From contig CM046304.1 of assembly GCA_025267735.1 (NCBI GenBank), positions 13,206,001 to 13,270,000 on the forward strand: a DNA stretch of 64,000 nt, in the 5' to 3' direction. The notes under the pieces were generated by a model that saw only the letters and a program-made list of their open reading frames with translations, did no database searches and had not been told where the DNA came from. Position numbers and translations under genes: made by a program. This document shows, piece by piece, positions 1 to 13,630 of the stretch. Each line of letters begins with the position of its first letter. Position 1 is the first letter of the stretch. Origin of the DNA: Mactra quadrangularis (lineage: Eukaryota; Mollusca; Bivalvia; Venerida; Mactridae).

Positions 1-3000
1 GCCTTAGTGAAATTTAAAGAATGAATTCCATACATCTCTAAGGCTACAAAATGACCTCAGTTGTATGTAGTTGTCGTGAACCCAGTGAACCCGGTTAACA
101 ATTCATTTTGACTTGTAAACTGACTATTTTCCAGACTTAAAGCCTAAACATTTTCTTTGCTTAATGCATGATGTGTAATGAAACTAGTCAGTATAAAAGC
201 TAAAAAATATTTATCTAAACATAGTAACACTGAAAGGAGTTCTAAACAAAAGAAAGCTGATATGTAAATACTGCTGAAATTACACCAGTGACAGACTGAC
301 AATAATAGTATGAGTCCAGAGAGGGTTTTATTAGTTTGTGCTGCAGGACAGACAAAATATTGTGTGGAAAATAATGAATTATTGGTATTCCTTTCACTTC
401 TGATATGAAATTAGGTGTAAAGTAAACAAGAATGATATACACATATTCATTTTAAATTCTTTTTTTCAGGAAAACCAATATGAATGTAAGATGAAAATAC
501 AACCATGTTAGGTTAATGTTGTCATGTTAGATAAGGAAGGTGTTGCTATCATCAAGAAGTTGATACTATTCATTGAATGACAATTCACTTAACAGTACAG
601 TATTAATTGCAAATGCCATGCAAGAAGAAAACGTATCTAAGACCACTTGATGATACACATGTGTCAACTCTTAACAATACCTACAGTATTTATTTTACTT
701 GTACACATAGTCATAAATTTATCTAAAGAAAAAACACTGCGGAGGAGTTTTACAATCTAAAGTTTACCTTTATATGTTTTGTTTACGCGACCTGATACAC
801 TTTGTTACTTCAGTGCAGCGTAAAAGGAACACATGATAATGCTTTCAAATAGCTACACATTGCGTGAGTGAGGTAGTTAAATCAAAGCTTACATTAGAAT
901 CCTACAGAAAACACAAAAACGCCCTCACATTAATTTTCATTGTTGTAGATTCTCGTGAAAAGCAAATTGCGTTTTGCAAGGATTTTGTTAACTTTATTTC
1001 TGCTCGCAGTTTTTGTTAATGCTTTCATGATGAGAAAATAACAAACTGCACGAGATACTTGGTAACCCTACTGTTAATCAAATGATGTTCGCTCTGTCAT
1101 AAATTATTGTCACAATGCAATATGAACTTCTATTTTGTTTTCTAAATATTTGTTTGGTAATTGTTTGGTTCCTTTGACGTTCAAAATGATTGATTTTATC
1201 TCTGCGTGTAATTTATTATTTTATTTTTTCATTAGAAAAAATCTGCATGAGATAGTTTGTAACCCCATATTTAATCAAAACAACTTTGAAAATGTCAGGA
1301 GTACTAGTTCACAAAATATCCAGTGGTTTAGAGAAAAGTTTCAGTTAGATCGCTCAGTTTTTACATGTTTTTGCATGTGGTTTCCCATGTCAAGAAGCAG
1401 ACTGTAACAAATTCTCATCTAAATACGCCGAGGACACTTACATTAAGTCATTAAGATAATTTGTACTTCAATGGATGTAATCCTGTAGTCTGCATTACAC
1501 GTTAACATACAGACGATTGCTGTTGGTGCAATTGAAGTTCATGTAATCTAATCTGACTAATGTAAGATAAAGGTCCCTTGTTTCTCTACCGTTTGTTGTT
1601 AAAGCAATACTCTCCAATAAAAACTCATGTCTGACAACGCTATACCAATTTTAAATAATAGGAGATTATATCTTACTGGTAATGCAATTCTGAAACACAG
1701 AATTATATTACGTACCAAGTTTTATAACACAAGCAAAAATTAATTTGTATTGATCAAAACGCATTTTATGACTTTCATGTTCTAAATCAATTTGAGGTAA
1801 AACAATATCTCTTATATGATTTAAAATTAAGATTTGCATATCAAATAGTCTCTCGGGGAGTACATGTTATAATTGACTTAGTTTAGTGTTCTTTAATTTC
1901 ATATTGATTACATTGAACATTTAATATTAAACGAGTGATAAGTATAACAGGGATTTCATTTGAGAGAAAATATTATTTTATAAATTTGATTTATTTAGAT
2001 AATTTCAATCTAACTAATTATTATTATTTTATTTGTATAATTATTTTCATGCTGTTTTGTTTCTTTTTGAAATATTAAATAGAACAATTTATTGATTTTA
2101 CTGTATAAGTAAAATGCGTTATAATTCCAGTAATTTGTGTACATTAAATTGTATAACAGATTTACCACATTGTTCCTAGTGATTGTTTGCCGACTATTTA
2201 TTTTTTGTATAATTCCTTCAATATTTATTAAGGTTTAGCTTAATACTTTAACTGCATCAACGAATATATCAAACGCTTTCTTAAAGACCAATTAAATCAA
2301 TCTTCATGAAAATCAGTATTACTAAATACAAAATTCATAGAATATCTTTCTTGAAGCTGTATACAAAATTTGAAAAAAATAGTTCAGATGAATTTAGTCT
2401 TGAGTATCTGAATTTGCACTGTATGATGTTCTTTACCAAATAACATTTTTTCTCTTCCGATTTGAGATATATTGTATCTGCATTGTTAAAATAAATATAT
2501 AAATGAAACTCCTAAGCACAACTATAGTACGACTTCTTTTACCAATAGTTTAATATTTCAAAGAAAAGGAACAAATGACATTTCATTTCCGTTAATACCA
2601 TACATTTTATTCTTAAAGAAACCATGATGACTATTCCGTCTGATTAGAATCAACATGTAAAATATATATATATAAAAGATTGTCGTACATAATGTAACGT
2701 ATTGTAATTAACGTCGAAAAATAATAATGAAGTATACATGTATGTGATGTCTAAATACATATTGCCAAGCAATAAACTGGTGATCAATTATATTAACATC
2801 CATATATATTACTAAAAAAGATATTGTCTGTGAGTTTTGGGGAATTTTAAGAGAATAAACACTTAACTTTAACCAGAACAGACAAAACTTCATATATTAT
2901 ACAACAATATAATAAAAACAAATGCAAAACACTTGACTTTTAAGCAAGTGTAATACGAAATATCATTCTTGGTGTCATATATGTAGTCCATTAAGTTCAC

Positions 3001-4608
3001 CTTTTAATAGATTGTTGTCTCAAACTCAATGTGTATAACGCTAGTTTCACATCAGTCGTGCGACTTTTCTTGTTGTACGATTTTTACCGCGAACAAAATT
3101 GCACACGAATCGCAGCCGCCGCAGATAAAAACAGGAATTTAAGCCTTTTAAAAAGCGTAAAGCTTAACATTCCACACCAAACTACTTAAATAAGAGCGTA
3201 AAATAAAACAAAACAAATGACGTCGAGTAATTGTTTTTTTACAAACTAGAGTTTTATCAATAAAGAACAATAACGTAATGAAATGAGAACAAAATACAAC
3301 GGGATGAAAGCTTAATCAAGTACATTGCGTGATAACACTATTCCGTGACGTCTAATTTGTAGATTGTTAAAACAACAACACAGCATACTTAGTAGAACCA
3401 TGTCACAATAAAATGGATAGTAGTGAAAATTGAATAATGGAAAACTAATCATGTGGGGTTAACTTAAGTCATTTGATTTTTATTAAAGTACATGTTGATT
3501 TAATAATTGATGTTTTGTTAAATGATGAATATCATTTATTTATACAAGTGTAACTAAATATTAATCAAGCGGTGCAATTTGACTGCGCATAGAACAACAA
3601 ATACTGTCCTCATTAAGTTTCGGTCATAAAGGTTTGTTTTTATCGACAGGAAATAACTATTGGCAAAAGTAAGGGATCAGGTTTATTTGGAATGATCGTT
3701 TTATGTTGAATAATCAATTATTATCAGAGTTTATCCCACATGCTATTCAGAATCACCCGATATGTTCTTCATGCTATATTTTTAAATTGTGTCATTTATA
3801 GCAAGACAACTGAGGTTGTGCATTATGCAGCCATGAATACCTGGTGGAATACAACAGATTATGAAGTTATAAACATGGTTTGAAAAGCATATAAGTTAAC
3901 CACTTCACTTGCCCTCTATCCTTCATCTTGTCTAGCATTACCGTTCAATGTAGACATCATAGTGGATTATTTAACTACAAGTATTATTGCGTGGTAATGT
4001 ATTATTATTTTTGAAAGTGGCTGCTGACGTAGTTTCTATATTTATTTGTAATTTTGTCTTGATGGCTTAAGCAATTTGTCGTGGGTAAAGTAGAACATAA
4101 AAGAAGGCAATTAAATGAGGTCATAAATCTACTACTTACAATTCAAATAAAGAAGAGGACTAAAAGTTCTGTAGTTATTAAAGAGAATGTCTAAATTGAA
4201 GCAACATACCCTTACACAAATTATAATCATTATTGGTAAGTATAGCTCTAAGATTATTCTTGGTTACAAAGTGTTGTGGTTATTTTTAAAGTTCATGTGA
4301 GATTTGAGACAAACAGAATATAACGCTGCATGTACTTAGCTTCATGTGGGTTTCATGAAGTGAAAGTTACAAATTGCACGAACAAAAACAACATGGTTAT
4401 TTTTTTAGGATGTTAGACCACCGTTTACCAATTAAATGTGCACAAAACATAAGAACAACTGCCATTTTGTCAGAAAGAGTTTCATTTTCACATTTAAAAA
4501 AGGCATAAGCAGCATGAATATGTTTATCAAATATTAGGAATAATGATTAGTTTCCATCAACTTTGGTACATGTTATCATTGATGGTATATAAAACGTGCT
4601 ACCAATTT

Positions 4609-5003
4609 CCGTAAACATATATCCTGTAGAGCGTTGTCGTACAGGATCTCTAAGATCTTAATGGAGGGTCACGTCGAGATGACCTTTATGTCGGCCAATC
4701 AATGCGTAGCTTTCATCTAGACGAAACACTATTAATTACATTTTAATTTCGTAAATTCTATTTCTAGACCAATGTTTGCGAGCTAATTTAACAGCGGTAC
4801 TATTCACAGTTTGCGATTGGACGGCTTGTTTCAAATTGCGTGACGTAGACGATGTAAACAAGTTACTAATCATAACAATTTCGTCATGAATATTATGATG
4901 AGAAAAAGGTCACCTCAACGTGACCCTTGTTTGAAAACGGCCAGATCTAAATTGGTGAGTAGGCGAACGGAAAACTTTAGATCGGGTTTTTATCAGACCG
5001 TCG
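4609..5003. repeat. MITE-like dispersed repeat, copy 1 (family S)
   Basis: About 395 bp that recurs at 29,776-30,128. Shared blocks include CCTGTAGAGCGTTGTC, the stretch around GGGTCACGTCGAGATGACC, TTTGCGAGCTAATTT, and GTCATGAATATTAT. Inside the unit, GGGTCACGTCGAGATGACC (about 4,666) faces an inverted partner, AGGTCACCTCAACGTGACCC (about 4,906), so the transcript or single strand could fold. No coding capacity. I read it as a non-autonomous fold-back element; the exact ends and target duplication are not resolved (weak TGTAG...CTACA ends). Confidence 0.7.
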
Positions 5004-8000
5004 TGCTACAAGCATTTAGATAACATTTTGCACATACTTGACAACCTAAACGATTCAGACAGTATACTAAGTAAAAATACTGAAGTTATAAGTATCTAGT
5101 CTTGATGGACCAATATTCTTATATCAGAAACAAATGTTGTAGCTGAAAATGCATTATTGCACATTAAGTTGCTTAACAACGATATGTAGATAATGCCTTA
5201 CCTTAATCTAAGATTAATGGATTTGGATGAGTATTATAGAAACGTCGGTTCTTTTATTTTTGTAAATTCTCAGGCTATAAAGTCCCATTTTGATTAGTGT
5301 CGGTTTTATGTTTAGTCCATTTGATATAAATCATATAAAAAAAATTGTGTTTGTTTTCAAGTTAAGGCCAGCTTTGATATAATACATTCTTTTCGCATTG
5401 ATATTGTACAGATGCAGTTTTCAAATTCGCAATTTGGTTTCTTTGATCAGATTTTCCTAAAGTGAACCTAAAATCAAATCATATTTTTCATTTTTAAGAT
5501 CTTATCTCATAATCTTGCATTTGTGATTCCAATATCCTTCTAGCTAGCAATGTAAAGAAAATCGAATTCTTTGTGTGAGTGATTTAAACAATCATTTTTT
5601 CTCCTGTTGAATGCATGTGAAGCTTTTGCCTAACGAAAATATAGAACTAATTTAATTCACTTACAGTATCTGGATAAGGATAGTTATTGTTTTGTTTCTC
5701 AATTATTTTAAATTTTCTGAAAGCAACTTCGAGCAATAGATAGTCATAGTTCTATGAAGTCTAATTAAATTACTTACTTTACCTTATATTAAACAATTCT
5801 ATTGTGGCTAATTATTATGTAACCCCTAGCATGTGGAGAAATAATCGTAAAACCTGTTACGTAAAAATATTTTAATGAGTATATATCATTAATATAACTA
5901 ACAGATATTAGAAAAAAATAAAAACACTATTAGCAGATGGTTAGTAAAAATATGAATAGTTTGAAAATACTGATAAGATCAAACATATATCAATTTACAA
6001 TAGTTTAAGTGATAGCCGTAGCATGTTTGTTTTATTATATTAATAAGTGTATCTTAATTTTAAAGAAAAACAAAATCACGTTTTTTTATATTTCATTTAT
6101 TTAAAAGTAAGTGTGCTGTAGTTGTATCAGGAAATACATACAAATTTAACAAACACAATGAGGAAAACTTTTTAAGACAGACGATAAGTACAACAGTTAC
6201 CTTTTCGATTTTAATTTCAAACTAAATATTTCTAAATGCTTCATGTTCTACTCATCTCTGGATTGCCCCTTGATACTCGCTCTCTAATTCTCTATCTTTA
6301 GTCTGTTGGGACATATTGATGCTTTACGTATCCAGACAAAATAATGCATTGTGAGAGCTATTATATAAAATGGTTTTAGTATGTGTCTGTACAGCATTTC
6401 CGAGAGAACGTTATTTTGGTATATCTGCTACACATAGCCATTATCGTTATCCTCTATGCCAAGTAATTGCAATACTGCCAGACATTTTGGGACATAACTT
6501 TCCAACAATATTACATACATTCATTATTTAGTGCCAATTATGTTTAATTATGATCTGAAATAGATGGTTCCATATGCAAAGTTAATTTAAACCTATTATT
6601 ATAACAGACACTTGGATGAAACAAATACGCCTTCTGTTTATGTAATCAATTTCCTTTTGCATATCCAAGAACAAATATGTAATTAAAATATTTTTATGTT
6701 CCTTGCTTAAATGTGTAGTAAAATAGAACAATTGTTATATCTTCCTAAATATTTAATTGTTTATGAAATGTTTAATCCATAAGTCATACCATAACGGTTC
6801 ATTTTCTTTCATATTTGTTTATAACTCTTGGCCAGATTTTTGTCCATTTTCTTCAGTCAATGAATGTATATGGTCCAAAAAAGTAGCATTACATGACTTT
6901 GTATTGACCTCGCGACTGTAATTTCATATATATTCTTTATATTCAATACTATCAACATTATGTGCAATTATTCATGCATGAGTTTGTCAAACTTATTCTC
7001 TTATTCTACCCGCAAAAATTGGTAAGCTATATGAACGGTAAAATGTAATGATTGTTTATGTGATTGTTCTGGATAATGATACAAACAGCTTACTTTATAA
7101 CAATTCGACTATAGTAACGGATATTTACATTTAACCAATGTGATCTAGATAATTAATTAAGAGCTCATTGCTCCTGTTTGAATCATTCCCAAATTTATCT
7201 TTAATTTCAAGTGGTTTTTTTACATTGCTCCAAACTGACATTTGGAAGCATCGAAGTTACCAAAGTCCGTTTTAACAAGTCAACTTATATGATCCATAAT
7301 CAGCATGTTAGAATTAGTTCCAGCTAATAAACTAACTTTATTTAAGTACAAATATTTGAGTGTTACAGCTAGATTATTTTTTAATCAAACTAACAATTAC
7401 TTTTTTACATAACTAAATCCAGCAGACAAACATTTTGTTTCCAAAGGCAAAACTCCTACGTTTTGTATACATGAAGACTCAACATTAACCCTTATTTGGT
7501 CGAAGTCTGTATGACTGTATTGAACATCCAAAACACTTCACTTACAATATTTCTAGCTCTGTTCGATATTGGGTCATAAATTCCTATCATTCATATACAT
7601 ACCATTAAAATGGTTAATTGGATGGTTTAAATTGATTAAACTTTCATGTAAAGTTCTTATGATTAATACTACGAATAAAATCGGTATCAAAAATGTACAG
7701 AAATATTTCAGAAATATGTGAATGCTATATCACGATAGATTAAATATGAAAACCATGCCTCTGCGTCAAGGTTATACATGTATTGTCTCTAACCCACACT
7801 CGACATTTAATATCTTCCTTTGTAGACACTTTTTGTTTTGAATTATATATATTATATCTCATAAATAACTAGACGATGTTGAAAAGTATTTTCTTTGACG
7901 TTCGAAAAATAACTAACTTCCCTTTATATAACCCTCGTATATTTAACAGGCAACAATAGCTAATTATTTTAAATTGCTTTTTACAGGAGACGCACGTTTG

Positions 8001-8608
8001 CAATAAAGTACAAAATTGAAGAAATTGCTCGTTTAAGACCTAAAAATACTGCTTTTAATCGATTCGTGTACGTTAAAACTTAGTAATTTCATACTGTTAA
8101 AGTAAGTTTAAATGACTGTCTACTAAAATACATTATATAAGAGGCCAGGGTTTCCGCTGCAATTCGCCAATTCCGCAAATGGCGAAAAAAATATTGAAAG
8201 TGGCGAAAAAATGTTTTCAAAAATAAGCATATTTTTCATAGTAGACTAAAATATAGTACCCTTTGTATTGACAGACGATTGTTAATCCAGATAAGAGTTG
8301 TAAAAAGAGAGACCACCGGCGGCAATAATACATGTCAATTACGCGTACATGTCAATTAGACTTTATTGTCGGTCACACGCTGGAAGATTAACTCGCCGAG
8401 AAAAGGTGTCAGAAAATCGACATGGGAGTCGTCGAGTTGCTTTTTGCTGAATGCTTGTTCTTTTTTTTTTGTCTAAGCTTAACCCTTGCTAGTCCTTAAT
8501 TATGTCATAATGACGTCAATGATGCACTCTTTCATATAAAGTAATTATTATTAAAGTTGGAATTAGTGTTGTTTTAAAATACTTTTTTAATTTGATTATG
8601 AGTTGAGT

Positions 8609-8646
8609 CATATATATATAACGTTATATATATATATATACACACA
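8609..8646. repeat. (TA)n/(CA)n microsatellite
   Basis: A run of alternating TA broken by ACGTTA and followed by ACACACAC. Simple-sequence repeat. Confidence 0.8.
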
Positions 8647-9474
8647 CTTCCTGCTTAGAATATTGCAACGTAGTCATGTCATGGTACGCTATGGATATTT
8701 AGCATCTCTTTAAAACAAAAAGTGACAAGACTGACGAAAGTACTCTAAAAATGGTCATCACATTAATGAAAAAATTGTCAATTTTCGACAAGTTCAAACT
8801 AGTAATGGGTTAAAATACACATATAAAATTGATAAAAGTCTTGTTAAAGTTTCGACGGTGAATGACGCTTACGCATTAAAAAAACATTATTTTTGCAATT
8901 TGCAAGATTTGTTAATTTTTATGTTTTTCAGCTAAATAAGGTGTTATACTGGATCTCAGCATTAAGTTATAATTAAAGCCACTTTCATCGTTTCTATAGG
9001 TTATATTAGTAAATTACATACGTAAATTACGTAGATTTTTGAGTTGTATCTTAATTTAATGGAGGAAGAGTATCTACAAAAAGTTTTAGTTTGGAAGTAA
9101 AAGTTGATAGTGGGCACCTGTCGTTTTTTGGTACACAACCAAGTTTCGTTATCTATCTTATTAAATGAGGAAATGCATTTTAAAACTACATTTATGCCAC
9201 ACGTGGCTTAGAAGAACGTACTATTTAATGAAATCTAATGCGTGTTGGATGGATTGTTTGTAAATCTCACGCCGTCGAAAAATATATTCAAGATATTACC
9301 TGCATGTCCATGTTTGCGCCTGTTTCCACTAAAACATTTGGTTGGATGAAAAACACGTCCGCCTATATCTGCAATATACAAAGTCTAACAAGTTTTAAAC
9401 GTGAAACAATGAGATAAAACTCGATTTTTATTGAATATTTGTCTTCGTGTTAATCTAATGTTTAAGTAAAGCTA

Positions 9475-9739
9475 CAGTCCCATAAACCAAGCATCGTAAG
9501 GCCCCGTACGAACTCTTGCGTACCCGTACGGACTGTAAAGTTTTTACCAGGGTCCGTGCGATGAGCTGTGGATACACGTATCAGTTTTAAAATCAAATCG
9601 TGAACAAAATCGTGGCCAACCATGGAATATAATTGCGTATCTTCAAGCTACGGCTCCGTACGGGTGAGTTGTTTTAAGCCATGTTCGACGGTCACCTAAA
9701 TGATCACGTGCGTCATTGTTACGTATAATTAAATTTCGT
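9475..9739 (+). mobile_element. R-family DNA transposon, 5' terminal fragment (copy A)
   Basis: Begins with the family terminus CAGTCCCATAAA and follows the R copy at 37,586 through CCCCGTACGAACTCTTGCGT, CCAGGGTCCGTGCGATGAG, and the CTACGGCTCCGTACGGGTG block to GTTACGTATAATTAAATTT. It lacks the 35-40 bp CG-rich segment after the terminus and stops at about 9,739, so it is a truncated solo end. It is preceded by GCTA, as are the other two copies. Confidence 0.8.
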
Positions 9740-10739
9740 TTAATTAATTCAATACCGAAATTAATATTACAAAATGACTTTTGTATTAACTAAATTTGAT
9801 ATTTTATAAGTAGTAAGTACATGTATATGTATTATATACACAATTTACATGCTTTAATGGAGATAAATTACACCATATCTTTATACTACATGTATATCAG
9901 AGCGTCGCGGTCTTATATTTTTCGATTTACGACAATTACGAATATAGCCGATGGTTTACGATAACTGTGTCTCAATACTCCAGACAACTGATTTTTTCAT
10001 AGAACTAAGATTTTAATATCGAGCGGTACATACTTTCATGTACAAATGTAGTTGAGTTATGAAACATTTTCTATGCATGTATGGTCATTCTCTACCTTAC
10101 CTTTATATCAATAGGTTGGTATATGTAGCTTTCAAATGACAAAGGTACGTGCTTAGCACGGATTAAAACAAAGACTAGATATCTAAGTTTGTCAATTGAA
10201 AACGGGTATGTATGTCGACTCATCAAATTGATATGACTGAAAAAAGTTTAAAGATATGCGCAAAGCACCATAAAATACCATTATTGCGACTATGTAGATA
10301 TATGTAGACTATCTGACTAAAACCTGGTCATTGCTCCATTAAAACAATTTTCAGTGGTAAACGTACACATTTTATTGTTTTGCTAGATAAAACCTTTTTT
10401 ATTGCAATATCAACATATAAAATAAACAATGAAATTATGCATTATTAATAATAAATGTAAAAAGTCAAAGGAGCCTGCATCCCCATATATACGTATTGAA
10501 GGGGTAAGTCCACTATTTAAAGTACATAAGTACGCATGCCTCATAAAACGAGATGTAGTGATCTTGGTATTTATTAATCTTATTTCATTAATTCAATGTT
10601 CATCAAGGGCGGTAATTTGCACAAAAATAAAGTATATGCCGTGTTACTTCCCTTAGTTCGACAGATGCCAAACTATTAGCATGTACAAATATTATCAAAT
10701 TTTCAATGTTAATCCTTTATATCATAATTATACTTATAT

Positions 10740-10985
10740 TGAAGTAAGTTTTTCTGATAATATGATCGCAAGCTTTGTTTATCAGTCCATTCAAATCACG
10801 CTGCTTGTTAACATAAGCACAGACAGCTTCAGCATTCCCTTTAATTTGTACATCAAGTTTCTTGCTCGCATAAACGCACCGAAATTTAATAAACCTTTCC
10901 AAGTTATGTTTCTCGCTTACATAACTACAACCACCGTTCATCAACCTCTCTATAAATTATGTTTCTCGCTTGCATAACCGCAACC
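10740..10985 (-). pseudogene. Fragment with 17-18-residue tandem repeats, minus strand
   Basis: Read on the minus strand, about 245 bp encodes repeats of 17-18 residues with the pattern C-x-Y-(A/V)-x-(E/K)-K-x-(N/D)-(L/V). Examples are CSYVSEKHNLERF, CVYASKKLDVQI and CAYVNKQRDLNGLINKAC. The DNA motif TTTCTCGCTTGCATAA recurs in variant form at about 10,803, 10,857, 10,908 and 10,961. Spacings of 54 and 51 bp keep frame, while 53 bp breaks it, so the upstream unit is out of frame. I do not recognise the family; it resembles degenerate helical repeats. Probably a decayed exon or pseudogene piece. Confidence 0.4.
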
Positions 10986-12216
10986 TGCATTTATCAAACT
11001 TTCAAAAAAATCGCGATTTATGATTGGAGTCGCCGACTTTCGATAGTGACTCAAAACTTTCGATAGCCGCTACTGAAAATTCAAGTATTTTGCCACATTT
11101 ATGAAGAAAATAGTTCCTACAATAATATTTCGGTCTCTAAGACTTTAGTTGAACTTCCCAGTATTTCATTACAATAAATTATTCATACCTGCAGTCCTAC
11201 ATACAGTTATATCGCATGCAATAGTATCTGTGAACGTGATTAAACTCCTTAAAATTGATTTTAAATGTTTAAATTGTTAGTTGACTTTCTTATGATATGT
11301 TAAGTTCTTTAGATACTTGCTACCGATATTACTATCGAAAAACTGTCGATAGTAATTTGTTCGATAGTTCCGATAATCAAAAGTGTAAATCGATTTTCAT
11401 CGATTTACTTCTGCATATTAATGTTTGCATACAGCTACAGTCTCATAAACATAAAAATAGCCGTAAGGGAACGGAAGGGCGCCGTGCGACCAAGCATCGT
11501 AAGGCCCCCGTACGAACTCTTGAGTATCCGTACGGACTGCGAATGTATTTGAATTAAAACAACATTTTTTTACAATTGCGCCAATATTACAGGCACTACA
11601 CATGCATCTGTTAGAATTCTCCACTTTATCACTGGGGTTTGAAAATGCACAAAATAAATATCGGGGCTATCGAGTGCAGAGGAATGACGCAAAATGGTGA
11701 TGAGTTAATATGTTTTCAACTTTTGTAAAGTACTGGCACTTAACACATCATTTTGAGAAAATGCATGTATGAAATGCAAATTTTTGACTGAAAAGAGAAG
11801 AATTTTGCTATGCTGCATATATGTCAGTCACTTAGTAGTGAAATAAGAACATCTTGAAAATGTCCTGTCGCGTTAATGTGAAAAATGTCCTATTCTTGCC
11901 CACGTCGCATTAAGTAAAAAATTAATTTAATTGCCCGACATTTCGTTTTCATATGATACATGTATTATGTACTGTCCTATACTTAAATATCAATATATGT
12001 TTCTTCCATGGGGCCGATGCTAATGGTCATAATTAAGATAAATGTATCGTTTTTATGCATGTACTTATAACTTATACCTCTCAAATTAGTGAATTGGAAT
12101 ATGTTTTTTACTTTCTCAATTGAATGAAAAACGAAGAACATGTAGTCACTATTACACAAATGTGCAGGGTATGCCAAAAGTCATGTACCCTCAGTGTGTA
12201 CATTCAGCACACATGT

Positions 12217-12227
12217 ACTGCATATCA
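12217..12227 (+). repeat. LINE target-site duplication, left copy
   Basis: ACTGCATATCA, repeated at 22,039-22,049. The uninterrupted R copy reads once through the same sequence at about 38,713-38,725. Confidence 0.9.
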
Positions 12228-13141
12228 GTGTGTTTATTGGTCTATTGATGCGAAGTGTGGTCCACTGTGTGTTGTGTGTTTGTCACCTTCCGCTTTCAGA
12301 TCTCCACCGCTGGATAGCCTAGCAATAGGTGAAACGGAAGCAAAACATGTAAGTCTTCCCTGCCGGTACATAGCCTCTCTGTAGACAAGCCCTTATGTAG
12401 TGCCTTCCCGTGGCAACACACGTCAACTGAGCACCTCGCGGCCTCAGGCTGAACTACAAGGGACTCGGAGGTAGTCTGCCCCTAGACATGCGGTATGCCA
12501 GGCCCACCGGCGTGTGGACATGCCCTGATACCCATGAACAGGCTCCCAGCTATGGGTAAATAGTCCCAGCTATGGGTAAATAGTCTCACTGCCTTGTGTG
12601 AACTAGGGATAGTGAAAGGCTAAGAGAAACAACCCCTACAGAAAATTCGGAGTGGAGCCCCGTAGACGGTCACTTGACAAACCCTGCCAAGCTTCCGGCA
12701 ACTCCTGCATCCTGATTCATCTCCAGTTGTCTAGACCATGTCTTGCCACTGGACCCAGATGTCTAAGGACGAGAGAGTGTGGATGATGCTGCGCAAGTTC
12801 TCCCCACTATAAACTATGTCACGCGCTAGTCATGACTTCATTCAGCAGTAGAAACTTCAACACAAAAGTCCTATGGCGATGGACAAGCGGCGAAGCAGTA
12901 GGTGTGGATACACTGGGAGCTGTAGTTGCGAATCTGCACATAGGCGACTCAGGACTTCGGTCGTCTTCCACTGACTGAGACAGCAGTGGAACCCGGCAGC
13001 ACCCTGAGTGACTGAGCAGCCCTTTCTAGGATTGCACTGCTCACCTCCGTAGTATGAGGAAGGGGCTAGAAAAGGTGCCCTAAACATTGCCTGTCTCTCA
13101 TAACCCGGGTCAGTTTACCGCGGCTGACCGGTATCCCGTTC

Positions 13142-13630
13142 ATGCGGTCGAAACACAAGATTAAGAAAAACAGAGAAAGCTACAAACTCAACGTAGGTGC
13201 ATGGAACATACGAACTCTGCTCGACAGTGCCAAGGCAGACCGTCCAGACAGACGCACTGCGCTGGTTGCTAGAGAGTTAGCCAGATACAATATAGACATC
13301 GCTGCCTTATCAGAAACAAGGCTCCCAGAAGAAGGCCATCTCACAGAGAGAGGAGCTGACTACACCTTCTACTGGAGTGGTCGCAAGGCAGATGAGCGCC
13401 GTGAAGCCGGTGTAGGATTTGCTATAAAAACACAATTAGTAGAAAGCCTTACAAGCTTACCTAAGGGCATCAATGACAGGCTGATGGTAATGAAACTGCC
13501 CCTCAAGTATAGCGGACAAGCCACCATCATAAGTGCCTATGCTCCTACCATGACAAATTCTGATGAAGCTAAGGACAGATTTTATGAGGAACTTGACTCC
13601 ACCATTAGATGCGTTCCCAGGACGGAAAAC
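13142..13630 (+). pseudogene. LINE ORF: AP-endonuclease domain, N-terminal part
   Basis: The frame opens with a basic leader, then GAWNIRTLLDSA and LSETRLPEEG, the first conserved motifs of the APE-type endonuclease of RTE-like retrotransposons (the family often mislabelled 'craniofacial development protein 2-like'). This domain nicks target DNA to prime reverse transcription. At about 13,600-13,630 the frame is lost and the downstream endonuclease motif LLGDFNARVG appears in another frame. A one-base indel therefore separates the two halves and the copy is not functional as it stands. Confidence 0.85.

Larger units (their letters stand above)
1..9470. other. AT-rich intergenic DNA, no gene seen
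   Basis: I see no convincing exon, RNA gene or promoter here. Open frames are short, AT-rich and without domain motifs. The only structured pieces are a MITE-like repeat (4,609-5,003), a (TA)n/(CA)n microsatellite near 8,609-8,646, and a GC-richer patch at about 8,143-8,420 with repeated TGGCGAAAAA and CGCCAATT motifs that looks like an old repeat remnant. Distal exons of an upstream gene cannot be excluded. Confidence 0.6.

Noticed and set aside
1135..1407. 90-codon open frame near the left edge
   Set aside because: Starts on a non-AUG-like context in AT-rich DNA, has no domain pattern, signal peptide or splice context.
10429..10656. 75-codon plus-strand frame
   Set aside because: Low complexity, no motif, overlaps DNA that looks intergenic.
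11983..12384. Frames spanning the R/LINE junction
   Set aside because: They cross the LINE insertion point; the same R region in the other copy is not open.
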